DNA of 64,000 nt from Arthrobacter sp. DWC3 (GTDB lineage: Bacteria > Actinomycetota > Actinomycetes > Actinomycetales > Micrococcaceae): the NCBI RefSeq assembly GCF_002929375.1, contig NZ_PJIP01000001.1, forward strand, positions 372,001 through 436,000. Reading direction: 5' to 3'. The translations under genes were made by a program, and so were the position numbers. The notes under the pieces were generated by a model. That model saw only the letters and a list, made by a program, of their open reading frames with translations. It was not told the origin of the DNA and did not search any database. This document shows positions 36,964 to 44,980 of the stretch, piece after piece. Position 1 is the stretch's first letter. Each line of letters opens with the position of its first letter.

Positions 36964-37776
36964 CTAGTGCCCGGTGACGCCCAGCAGGGAGAGCAGCGAG
37001 CTGCGGAGGGTCCCGAGGTCCGCGGAGTTGCGGTCGCGCGGACGGCTTCCGGGGACGGTGACGAGCTCGGAGACGGTGGAGCCCGCCTCGTCCCCCTCGC
37101 CCCGGCCGAGGACCAGGATGCGGTCGGCGAGCTGGAGGGCCTCGTCGACGTCATGGGTGACGAGCAGCACCGTGGTGGGCTGCGCACGGTGGATGTCGAG
37201 GAGGAGGTCCTGCATCTTGATGCGCGTCAGGGCGTCGAGGGCGCCGAAGGGTTCGTCCAGCAGGAGCACCCCGGGGTTGCGGGCGAGGGCGCGTGCCAGC
37301 GACGTGCGCTGCGCCATGCCGCCGGACACCTCGCGGGGGCGGTGCTTGGCGAACGTGTCGAGGCCCACGAGCTTCAGCAGTTCGAGGACCTTCGCCTTGC
37401 CCGCGCTGGCGCTGGAGGATTTCGGCAACCCGATCGCCACGTTGGCCTGCAGTGTGTGCCACGGGAGCAGCCGGGGTTCCTGGAAGGCGACGGCGCAGCG
37501 CTCGTCGATCCCTGTGACGGGGGTGCCGTCGATGAGGACCTCGCCGCTGTCGGGGACGTCGAGTCCCGCGGCGGCGCGGAGGAGCGTGGACTTCCCGCAC
37601 CCGCTGGTGCCGAGGATGGCCAGGATCTCGCCGGGCCTCACCTCCACCGTGACGTCCCGCAGCACGGTGCGCCTGTCGGTGGAGGAGCCGAAGCTGCGGC
37701 CGAGTCCGGCGAAGTGCACGCCGAGGGCCTGCTTGGTGGAGGGCTGGGTGCTGCCGGGTGCCAGAACTGCGGTCAT
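36964..37776 (-). CDS. ssuB: ABC transporter ATP-binding protein, sulfonate type
   Basis: ATPase of 270 residues and first gene of the operon. It has Walker A LGTSGCGKSTLLR near residue 46, Q-loop VAFQEPRLLPWHTL, signature EVSGGMAQRTSLARAL and Walker B VLLLDEPFGALDALTR, followed by the VLLVTHDVDEAL switch histidine. These are the features of the SsuB/TauB/NrtD group. Gene order B-A-C with the SAM-I leader just upstream supports a sulfur uptake role. Confidence 0.92.
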   Translation of the reverse strand: MTAVLAPGSTQPSTKQALGVHFAGLGRSFGSSTDRRTVLRDVTVEVRPGEILAILGTSGCGKSTLLRAAAGLDVPDSGEVLIDGTPVTGIDERCAVAFQEPRLLPWHTLQANVAIGLPKSSSASAGKAKVLELLKLVGLDTFAKHRPREVSGGMAQRTSLARALARNPGVLLLDEPFGALDALTRIKMQDLLLDIHRAQPTTVLLVTHDVDEALQLADRILVLGRGEGDEAGSTVSELVTVPGSRPRDRNSADLGTLRSSLLSLLGVTGH

Positions 37777-37783
37777 GGTGTCT

Positions 37784-37947
37784 CCATCGGTCCTGGCGGT
37801 AGCACCCTACGGACCGAGCCTTCGCCACCGGTGTGCGGTGGTGCCCGTGGCTCGAACCTCGTTATCGTCCGGTGTCAGGGGGACATCGGACGACCAGGGT
37901 TGCTGCGGCTTCACTGATCCAGGTCTCTCGGCCGCTCGGGATGGTCA
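37784..37947 (-). ncRNA. SAM-I (S-box) riboswitch ahead of ssuBAC-acs
   Basis: The minus-strand leader matches the first riboswitch closely: GAGCGGCCGAGAGACCTGG, a TGAAGCCGCAGCAACCCTGG segment and TAGGGTGCTACCGCC. P1 pairs CCATC (37940-37944) with GATGG (37784-37788). The latter runs into GGAGA, the ribosome binding site of ssuB, 6 bases from the ATG. A 60-base longer variable arm lies between the core and the 3' side. Same predicted control: SAM lowers translation. Confidence 0.85.
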
Positions 37948-37990
37948 CTCCCATGAAACGCCCGCGGCGTCGCGGGCGCAAAATGGGGCG

Positions 37991-38011
37991 TGTAACAAAG
38001 GCTGTAACAAA
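37991..38011. repeat. Direct repeat TGTAACAAA, twice, 12-base period
   Basis: TGTAACAAA occurs at 37991-37999 and 38003-38011, in the promoter region shared by the minus-strand ssuBAC-acs unit and the plus-strand CoA-binding gene. It is AT-rich in a GC-rich context. It may be a regulator site or part of a promoter; I cannot say which. Confidence 0.5.
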
Positions 38012-38047
38012 CGGTCCTGCCATGAGGCAGGAGGAGCAGGAGGTGCC

Positions 38048-38464
38048 GTGGCGCACGAGAACGATCCGCAGGTCATCAGGAGGCTCCTGAGCGAGCAGGG
38101 GCGGTGGGCGGTGGTGGGACTGTCGAACAACCCGCGCCGGGCCGCCGTCGGCGTCTCGCGCTTCCTCATGGACCGCCTCGGCATGGAGGTGATCCCGGTG
38201 AGCCTCAAGGGCGACGACGTCCACGGGCAGCAGGGCTACACCCGCCTGGCGGACGTGCCGGGCGCCATCGACGTCGTCGACTGCTTCGTGAACTCGACCC
38301 GCGTGGGTGCCGTGGTGGACCAGGCGATCGCCGTCGGTGCGCGCGCCGTGTGGCTGCAGCTCGGCGTGATCGACGAGGACGCCGCCCGGCGTGCCGCGGA
38401 GGCCGGGCTCGACGTCGTCATGGACACCTGCCCGGTCATGGAGGCGCCGGCCCTGGGCCTCTAG
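38048..38464 (+). CDS. CoA-binding domain protein (YccU-like), second copy
   Basis: A 138-residue single-domain protein, paralogous to the one at 26780-27280. Shared motifs are the WAVVGLSNNPRRAAVGVSRFL nucleotide loop, AIDVVDCFVNS, AIAVGARAVWLQLGVIDED and LDVVMDTCP. A GTG start with AGGAGG 5 bases before it is chosen; the longer frame is an antisense run through ssuB. It diverges from the SAM-switched ssuBAC-acs operon. Function unknown. Confidence 0.88.
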   Translation: MAHENDPQVIRRLLSEQGRWAVVGLSNNPRRAAVGVSRFLMDRLGMEVIPVSLKGDDVHGQQGYTRLADVPGAIDVVDCFVNSTRVGAVVDQAIAVGARAVWLQLGVIDEDAARRAAEAGLDVVMDTCPVMEAPALGL

Positions 38465-38471
38465 CCCGTGG

Positions 38472-39356
38472 CTACATGCGCTGGTACCTCGATCGCAGGA
38501 CCATGAAGACCCCGTAGGCCATGAGGCCGAGCGCGACCGCCCCGAGGAGCCAGACGCCGAAGGGCTGCTCGCGCAGGGTCTTCAGGGCGCCGTCGAGCCC
38601 CGTGGACTGCTCGGGGTTGTTCGTGACGGTGGCGACGACCACGAGCACGCCGAGGACGCCCAGCGCGAACCCCTTGGCGATGTAGCCCGTGACCCCGAGG
38701 ACCACCACGGCCGTGCCGGGTCCGCCCGCGGGCAGGCCCGAGAGCTCCCGGCGGAACCGGCGCGTGGCGCCGCTGTGGACGAAGTAGCCGCCCACCACGA
38801 GGATGCCCACCCCGATCGCCAGGAGGAGCGCTGCGCCGGCCGGACTGGACATCAGGGTCGCGCTCAGGGAGCGTGTGCTGCCGCTGCTGTTGCTCGAGCC
38901 GCCCAGCGCGTACTGCCCGAACGTCACGCCGATCACCGCGTACACCACGGCCTGCCCGCCGCTCTTCAGGCGGTCCTTGAGCTTGTCCCTGCCACTGCGT
39001 CCCCTCGCGCCGAAGAAGACCTGGCCGAGCTGGAAGAGGGCGAGCGCCAGGCAACCGATGAAGCAGAACCACAGGAGCGCCGTCCCGCCCGGGCTGCCCG
39101 CGAGTTGCCCGATGGCCCCGCTCTGGTCCGCGCTGCCCGAGCCGCCGCGGGCGAGGCCCAGCGCGATCAGCCCGATCAGGAAGTGCAGGATGCCCGCGGC
39201 CACGTAACCGGCGCGCGCGGCGAGCTCGAAGCCCTTCGAGTTCACGGCCTCCTCGGCGGCATCGGTGGCCTTGTCGCCCGCGTCCCTGGTGTCCTTGTCC
39301 CTCGGGTTCTGCCTGTCCTGCCTGTTCGACTTGTTCGACGCCATCCCTGATGCCAT
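38472..39356 (-). CDS. DUF1206 domain-containing membrane protein
   Basis: A 294-residue integral membrane protein of unknown function. A hydrophilic N-terminus rich in Asp, Arg and Lys (about 40 residues) is followed by three repeated two-helix units, each starting with a variant of GYVAAGILHFLIG (residues 50-75), KSGGQAVVYAVIGVTFG and VTGYIAKGFALGVLGVLVV, the DUF1206 hallmark. AAGGAGG lies 9 bases before the ATG at 39356; an ATG 12 bases later is possible. Confidence 0.88.
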   Translation of the reverse strand: MASGMASNKSNRQDRQNPRDKDTRDAGDKATDAAEEAVNSKGFELAARAGYVAAGILHFLIGLIALGLARGGSGSADQSGAIGQLAGSPGGTALLWFCFIGCLALALFQLGQVFFGARGRSGRDKLKDRLKSGGQAVVYAVIGVTFGQYALGGSSNSSGSTRSLSATLMSSPAGAALLLAIGVGILVVGGYFVHSGATRRFRRELSGLPAGGPGTAVVVLGVTGYIAKGFALGVLGVLVVVATVTNNPEQSTGLDGALKTLREQPFGVWLLGAVALGLMAYGVFMVLRSRYQRM

Positions 39357-39492
39357 CGTGGTCCGCCTCCTTCGCCGGTCCGGGCCTTCATCCTGCCACT
39401 GCTTCCCGTGGTCCGCGCCCTTTCCGGCTAGGTTTGTTCACAGACCCGGGCGGCGACTTCCCGGAGCCGCAGCTGCAGGGGAAGAGGCACGC

Positions 39493-40059
39493 ATGGACCA
39501 GTTCACGTATGACGAGCGGGGCGCCACCGACCGGCCCTTCCCCGAGCGGTTCGACGACGGCTGGCCCTCCGGCTACACCGTGATGGTGGAGTCCCACGAG
39601 ATCCACGCCGAGGACCCCTCGGCAGCGTTCGTCGCCCTGACCGAGGGCATCCTCACGTGGGAGCTGCACCGGCGCGCGGGGCTGACCATGCAGTCCGACG
39701 CCGAGCGGGCCGCTCCCGGCGTCCGCGTGGTCTCGGGCTTCGGCAAGGGGCCGGCACGGATCAAGGCGCCCTGCCGGGTGATCTGGTCGCGGGTGCCCCA
39801 GCTCGACGGCGCCGGCAGAGCCGTACCCGGCCAGCGCGGTGGATTCGGCTACGGCACGCTGCCCGGTCATCCCGTGAAGGGGGAGGAGGGGTTCTACGCC
39901 GAGCTGACGGCGGACAGCCGCCTGGTGTTCATCTGTTCCGCCTACAGCGTGCCGGCCACGCCCGTGTTCAGGCTCGCCTCGCCCGTCACGAGGCTGACGC
40001 AGCGGTACGTGCTGTCCCGCTACGTGAAGGCCGCACGGGAGCTGGCGGGTCCGGCGTAG
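39493..40059 (+). CDS. DUF1990 domain-containing protein
   Basis: A 188-residue soluble protein of unknown function. Landmarks: HEIHAEDPSAAFVALTEGILTWELHRRAGLTM, VRVVSGFGKGPARIKAPCRVIW, and RGGFGYGTLPGHPVKGEEGFYAEL. The fold is thought to be START-like in related families; that is not shown here. The ATG at 39493 has GAAGAGG upstream; a TAGGTT -10-like box lies at 39429-39434. Confidence 0.85.
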   Translation: MDQFTYDERGATDRPFPERFDDGWPSGYTVMVESHEIHAEDPSAAFVALTEGILTWELHRRAGLTMQSDAERAAPGVRVVSGFGKGPARIKAPCRVIWSRVPQLDGAGRAVPGQRGGFGYGTLPGHPVKGEEGFYAELTADSRLVFICSAYSVPATPVFRLASPVTRLTQRYVLSRYVKAARELAGPA

Positions 40060-40333
40060 CTGCGCGGGCCTCCGTCCCGGAGGGGTGGCCTCCCTGCGGT
40101 CTGCCGCATGTCGTGGTGCGGCGCCGCCCGGGACGGCGTTGTGACCCGGGAGCTGCGACGGACCACCCCGCACGGGCCCGCCATCAAGAACGCGTAGAGG
40201 TTTCCCCGACCGCCGTGAGGAAAGTGTGAGGATCGGCTTTCCGGTCCTGCGCGAGGTGTGTAATCGAGCTCGTGCCGTTGTGGGCACCCGCCGTGCAGGA
40301 AGCCCGGCGGACCGCAGTTCGATGGAGTTCCTC

Positions 40334-40417
40334 GTGCTTGACGTCGTGTATCTCGTGGGTGTCGTCGCCCTGTTCGCCCTGGTTGCCCTGATCGCCCGGG
40401 CGGTGGAGGAGCTGTGA
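40334..40417 (+). CDS. 27-residue membrane micropeptide upstream of kdpF
   Basis: A short single-helix peptide: [20 protein letters not shown], then ARAVEEL. GTG at 40334 has GGAG 6 bases upstream; an in-frame ATG at 40322 would add 4 residues. The stop overlaps the kdpF GTG (GTGA), which binds its translation to kdpF. Its hydrophobic helix plus charged end resembles KdpF, so a second small subunit or a leader peptide of the Kdp system is likely. I know no named family for it. Confidence 0.6.
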   Translation: MLDVVYLVGVVALFALVALIARAVEEL

Positions 40418-40503
40418 TCGTCTTCAACCTGATCGCGCTGGTCCTCGGTGTCGCCGCCCTCGGCTATCTGGTCTACGCACTCGTGCGCCCGGAGCGTTTC
40501 TGA
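40414..40503 (+). CDS. kdpF: K+-transporting ATPase KdpF subunit
   Basis: A 29-residue membrane peptide ([20 protein letters not shown], then YALVRPERF), with one helix and a basic C-terminus as in known KdpF. In E. coli it stabilises the KdpABC complex. GTG start with GGAGG 4 bases upstream. Its stop overlaps the kdpA ATG by one base, so it is the entry point of the transport operon. Confidence 0.9.
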   Translation: MIVFNLIALVLGVAALGYLVYALVRPERF

Positions 40504-42179
40504 TGACCCTCGCCGCGGTTCTTGTCCCGCCGCTGCTGACCGTCGTCGTCGTGCTCGCCCTGATCCACCGTCCGCTCGGCGACTACATGGCGCGGACCTT
40601 CACCAGCGGTAGGGACCTCAGCGTGGAGCGGGGGTTCTACCGCCTGCTGGGCGTCGATCCGGCGTCCTCGCAGTCGTGGCGCTCCTACCTCACCGGGGTG
40701 CTCGCCTTCTCGGCCGTGAGCGTGCTCCTCGTGTACCTGCTGCAGCGCACGCAGGCCCTGCTGCCGTACTCCCTCGGCCTGCCGGCCGTCCCGGAGGGCC
40801 TGGCGTTCAACACGGCCGTGTCCTTCGTGACCAACACCAACTGGCAGTCCTACTCGCCCGAGGTCACCCTGGGCTACACCGTGCAGATGGTGGGCCTGGC
40901 GGTGCAGAACTTCGTCTCCGCCGCCGTCGGCCTCGCCGTCGCCGTCGCGTTCGTGCGCGGCTTCGTGGCACGCCGCAGCGCCACGCTCGGCAACTTCTGG
41001 GTGGACCTCACCCGCGCCCTGCTGCGCATCCTCCTCCCGGGCGCGCTCGTCGCGGCCCTGATCCTCCTCGCCGGCGGCGTGATCCAGAACTTCAACGGCT
41101 TCACGACCGTCGCCACCCTCACCGGCGGCGAACAGGTGATCCCCGGCGGTCCCGTGGCCTCGCAGGAGGCCATCAAGATGCTCGGCACCAACGGCGGAGG
41201 CTTCTTCAACGCCAACTCGGCGCACCCCTTCGAGAACCCCTCCCCGTGGACGAGCCTGTTCCAGGTCATCCTGATGCTCGCGATCCCGTTCAGCCTGCCA
41301 CGCACCTTCGGCACCATGATCGGCCAACGCCGGCAGGGCTACGCGATCCTCGGGGCCATGGCCGCGATCTTCCTCGTCTCGCTCACGGCCGCCACCATCG
41401 CGGAACTGTCCGCCGGCGGCACTGCGCCGCAGGCCGCAGGATCCGCCATGGAGGGCAAGGAGCAACGCTTCGGCATCGTCGGGTCCGTCCTGTTCGGGTC
41501 GGTCAGTACGCTCACCTCCACGGGCGCCGTGAACTCGATGCACGACAGCTACACCGCGATCGGCGGCATGCTCCCGATGATCAACATGATGCTCGGCGAG
41601 GTGGCCCCCGGCGGCGTGGGCTCGGGCCTGTACGGCATGCTCGTCCTCGCCGTCGTCACGGTCTTCATCTCCGGACTGCTGGTCGGACGCACACCCGAGT
41701 ACCTCGGCAAGAAGATCGGCGCCCGCGAGATCAAGCTGGCGAGCCTCTACATCCTCACCATGCCCGCCCTCGTGCTCGCGGGGACCGCCCTGAGCTTCGC
41801 GGTCCCCGCACTCCGCGAGGACATCGACGGGACCTCGATCCTCAACCCCGGCCTCCACGGCCTCTCCGAGGTGCTGTACGCGTTCACCTCGGCCGCCAAC
41901 AACAACGGCTCGGCCTTCGCCGGCCTCACAGCCAATACGCCCTGGCTCAACACGGCGCTCGGCGTGACGATGCTGCTGGCACGCTTCCTGCCCATCGTCT
42001 TCGTCCTCGCCCTCGCCGGCGCATTCGCCGCCCAGGGCAGGGTGCCCGTCACCGCCGGCACCCTGCCCACGGACCGTGTGCAGTCCACCACGCTGCTCGT
42101 CGGCGTCACCGTCATCGTCACCGCCCTCACCTTCTTCCCCGTGCTCGCACTGGGTCCGCTTGCGGAAGGACTGCTCTAG
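40503..42179 (+). CDS. kdpA: K+-transporting ATPase subunit A
   Basis: The potassium-selective channel-like subunit of KdpFABC, 558 residues with about ten membrane helices. The four selectivity-filter-like loops include [15 protein letters not shown] near 105, [21 protein letters not shown] near 227, [20 protein letters not shown] near 333 and [12 protein letters not shown] near 463. Length and order match the family. It overlaps kdpF. Confidence 0.97.
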   Translation: MTLAAVLVPPLLTVVVVLALIHRPLGDYMARTFTSGRDLSVERGFYRLLGVDPASSQSWRSYLTGVLAFSAVSVLLVYLLQRTQALLPYSLGLPAVPEGLAFNTAVSFVTNTNWQSYSPEVTLGYTVQMVGLAVQNFVSAAVGLAVAVAFVRGFVARRSATLGNFWVDLTRALLRILLPGALVAALILLAGGVIQNFNGFTTVATLTGGEQVIPGGPVASQEAIKMLGTNGGGFFNANSAHPFENPSPWTSLFQVILMLAIPFSLPRTFGTMIGQRRQGYAILGAMAAIFLVSLTAATIAELSAGGTAPQAAGSAMEGKEQRFGIVGSVLFGSVSTLTSTGAVNSMHDSYTAIGGMLPMINMMLGEVAPGGVGSGLYGMLVLAVVTVFISGLLVGRTPEYLGKKIGAREIKLASLYILTMPALVLAGTALSFAVPALREDIDGTSILNPGLHGLSEVLYAFTSAANNNGSAFAGLTANTPWLNTALGVTMLLARFLPIVFVLALAGAFAAQGRVPVTAGTLPTDRVQSTTLLVGVTVIVTALTFFPVLALGPLAEGLL

Positions 42180-42182
42180 ATC

Positions 42183-44336
42183 ATGTCCACCATCACAGAA
42201 CCGGCAGCCGGCAGCAGCGCCGGCGCCCCGCCCGAGGGTGGCCGTGCGACGAAGGCCGCCGCCTTCTCCCCCGCCCAGCTCGCCGAAGCCCTGCCCGGCG
42301 CCTTCCGCAAGCTCGACCCGCGGCAGATGTTCCGCACGCCCGTCATGTTCATCGTCGAGGTGGGCGCGGCCCTGATCACCGCCATCGCCATCGCCGAGCC
42401 CTTCCTCGGGGGCCCCGAGGCCTCGGGCGGCAGCGAGGTCCCGGCGTCGTTCACGTGGCTCATCGCCATCTGGCTGTGGCTCACTGTGCTCTTCGCGAAC
42501 CTCGCGGAGTCCGTCGCCGAGGGCCGCGGCAAGGCGCAGGCGTCCAGCCTGCGGCAGGCGCGGACGGGGACGACGGCGCGCGTGGTGCGCGACTACGCGG
42601 AGGACACCGACCCGGGTGCCCTCCGGGCGTCGACGACGGACGTGCCGTCGTCGGACCTGGCCCTCGGCGACATCGTGGTGATCGAGGCCAACGGCCTGAT
42701 CCCGGGTGACGGCGAGATCATCCAGGGCATCGCCTCGGTGGACGAGTCGGCCATCACCGGCGAATCCGCCCCCGTGGTCCGCGAGTCCGGCGGTGACCGG
42801 TCCGCGGTCACGGGCGGCACGCGCGTCCTGTCCGACCGCATCGTCGTCCGCATCACCAGCCGACCCGGCGACACCTTCGTGGACCGCATGATCCGCCTCG
42901 TCGAGGGCGCCGAACGGCAGAAGACGCCCAACGAGGTGGCCCTCAACATCCTCCTGGCCACGCTCTCCATCGTCTTCACCGTGGTGGTGCTGACCATCAA
43001 CCCGATCGCGAGCTCGTCCGGCGTCTCCGTCAGCGTGCCCGTCCTCGTGGCGCTGCTCGTCTGCCTGATCCCCACCACCATCGGCGCCCTGCTCTCCGCG
43101 ATCGGCATCGCCGGCATGGACCGCCTCGTGCAGCGCAACGTCCTGGCCATGTCCGGCCGCGCCGTGGAGGCCGCCGGTGACGTGACCACCCTGCTGCTCG
43201 ACAAGACCGGCACCATCACCTACGGGAACCGGCGGGCGAGCGAGTTCGTCACCGTGGGCGGTGCCGACCGGCGCGAACTCGTGACCGCCGCCGCACAGTC
43301 CTCCCTGAGCGACCCGACGCCGGAGGGCACGTCCATCGTGGACCTCGCCGTCGCCGAGGGCTTCACGCGCTCCGCGGTCGACGGCACGGTGGTCCCGTTC
43401 TCGGCCCAGACCCGCATGAGCGGCGTGGACTTCCCCGACGGCTCCGCCGTCCGGAAGGGCGCCGGCAGCGCGGTCCGCGAATGGGCCGCTGCCGCCTCCG
43501 GTATCGTGACGGCGGAACTCGACGACGCCGTCACGCGCATCTCGCAGCTCGGCGGCACCCCGCTCGTGGTCGCCGTCCAGGACGCGTCAGGCCGCGCCCG
43601 GGTGCTCGGGGTGGTCCACCTCAAGGACATCGTCAAGGACGGGCTGCCCGAACGGTTCGCCGAGCTGCGCACCATGGGCATCCGCACCGTCATGATCACG
43701 GGCGACAACCCGCTGACCGCCAAGGCCATCGCCGCGGAGGCCGGCGTGGACGACTACCTCGCCGAGGCGACCCCCGAGGACAAGATGCGCCTCATCCGCA
43801 AGGAGCAGGAGGGCGGCGCGCTCGTGGCCATGACGGGCGACGGCACCAACGACGCCCCGGCCCTGGCGCTCGCCGACGTCGGCGTCGCGATGAACACCGG
43901 CACCTCGGCCGCGAAGGAGGCCGGGAACATGGTGGACCTGGACTCCGACCCGACCAAGCTCATCGACATCGTGCGGATCGGCAAGCAGCTGCTCATCACG
44001 CGCGGCGCCCTGACCACGTTCTCCATCGCGAACGACGTCGCCAAGTACTTCGCGATCATCCCCGCCATGTTCATCGGCGCCTTCCCGGGCCTCGCCGCCC
44101 TCAACGTGATGCAGCTGAACTCGCCGTCCTCGGCGATCCTCTCCGCCGTCATCTTCAACGCGCTGATCATCATCGCCCTGATCCCGCTCTCGCTGCGCGG
44201 CGTGAAGTACCGCGCGGCATCGGCCTCGAGCACCCTCAACCGGAACCTGCTCGTCTACGGGCTCGGCGGGATCATCGCCCCGTTCATCGGTATCAAGGGG
44301 ATCGACCTCGTACTCTCCTCCATCCCCGGTTTCTGA
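42183..44336 (+). CDS. kdpB: K+-transporting P-type ATPase subunit B
   Basis: Catalytic ATPase of high-affinity K+ uptake, 717 residues. The phosphorylated aspartate is Asp340 in [13 protein letters not shown]. Other motifs are the TGES-type AITGESAPV in the actuator domain, the VRKGAG nucleotide site and [22 protein letters not shown] hinge motif. About seven membrane helices are seen. The N-terminal tail of about 30 residues is a little longer than in E. coli. It starts 3 bases after the kdpA stop. Confidence 0.97.
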   Translation: MSTITEPAAGSSAGAPPEGGRATKAAAFSPAQLAEALPGAFRKLDPRQMFRTPVMFIVEVGAALITAIAIAEPFLGGPEASGGSEVPASFTWLIAIWLWLTVLFANLAESVAEGRGKAQASSLRQARTGTTARVVRDYAEDTDPGALRASTTDVPSSDLALGDIVVIEANGLIPGDGEIIQGIASVDESAITGESAPVVRESGGDRSAVTGGTRVLSDRIVVRITSRPGDTFVDRMIRLVEGAERQKTPNEVALNILLATLSIVFTVVVLTINPIASSSGVSVSVPVLVALLVCLIPTTIGALLSAIGIAGMDRLVQRNVLAMSGRAVEAAGDVTTLLLDKTGTITYGNRRASEFVTVGGADRRELVTAAAQSSLSDPTPEGTSIVDLAVAEGFTRSAVDGTVVPFSAQTRMSGVDFPDGSAVRKGAGSAVREWAAAASGIVTAELDDAVTRISQLGGTPLVVAVQDASGRARVLGVVHLKDIVKDGLPERFAELRTMGIRTVMITGDNPLTAKAIAAEAGVDDYLAEATPEDKMRLIRKEQEGGALVAMTGDGTNDAPALALADVGVAMNTGTSAAKEAGNMVDLDSDPTKLIDIVRIGKQLLITRGALTTFSIANDVAKYFAIIPAMFIGAFPGLAALNVMQLNSPSSAILSAVIFNALIIIALIPLSLRGVKYRAASASSTLNRNLLVYGLGGIIAPFIGIKGIDLVLSSIPGF

Positions 44337-44368
44337 TCCCCTTCCAGAAGTTCACGAAAAGGCATCCC

Positions 44369-44977
44369 ATGAGTTCCTCCCGCAGCACCGTCCGACAGCT
44401 CGGCACCGCCGTCCGGGCCCTCGTCGTCCTGACCCTCGTCCTCGGCGTCGGCTACCCGCTCGCCATCACCGGGGTGGGCCGGCTGGCGCTCGACGACCGC
44501 GCCGACGGGCAGCCCGTCACCCTCGACGGCCGGACCGTCGGCTCCGCGATCATCGGCCAGGGCTTCACCGACGCCGAGGGCGCGGCGCTCCCCGAATGGT
44601 TCCAGTCCCGTCCGTCCGCGGCCGGTGACGGGTACGACGGCGGCGCCTCCAGCGGCAGCAACCTCGGCCCCGAGAACCCCGACCTCGTCGCGGCCATCGA
44701 GGACCGGCGCGCCGCCGTCGCCGACCTCGAGGGCGTGGATCCTGCCGCCGTCCCGGCGGACGCGCTCACGACGTCGGGTTCGGGCCTCGATCCGCACATC
44801 AGCCCCGGGTACGCGCTGCTGCAGGTGCCCCGGATCGCCGCGGAACGCGGACTCGACGAGGCCGACCTCGAGGCCCTGGTCGACGCGACCACGCAGGGCC
44901 CGGACCTCGGCTACCTCGGCGAACCGACGGTGGACGTGCTGCAGTTGAACATCGCCCTCGCCGCGCTGGACACTTAG
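44369..44977 (+). CDS. kdpC: K+-transporting ATPase subunit C
   Basis: Single-span accessory subunit of the pump, 202 residues. The membrane helix lies near residues 14-35 (ALVVLTLVLGVGYPLAITG), followed by an outer domain with GSAIIGQGFTDAEG, WFQSRPSAAGDGYDGGASSGSNLGPENP, the DPHISPGYALLQVPRIA motif and VDVLQLNIALAAL end. The ATG with AAAAGG upstream is chosen; the long open frame over kdpB is spurious. Confidence 0.95.
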   Translation: MSSSRSTVRQLGTAVRALVVLTLVLGVGYPLAITGVGRLALDDRADGQPVTLDGRTVGSAIIGQGFTDAEGAALPEWFQSRPSAAGDGYDGGASSGSNLGPENPDLVAAIEDRRAAVADLEGVDPAAVPADALTTSGSGLDPHISPGYALLQVPRIAAERGLDEADLEALVDATTQGPDLGYLGEPTVDVLQLNIALAALDT

Positions 44978-44980
44978 GCC

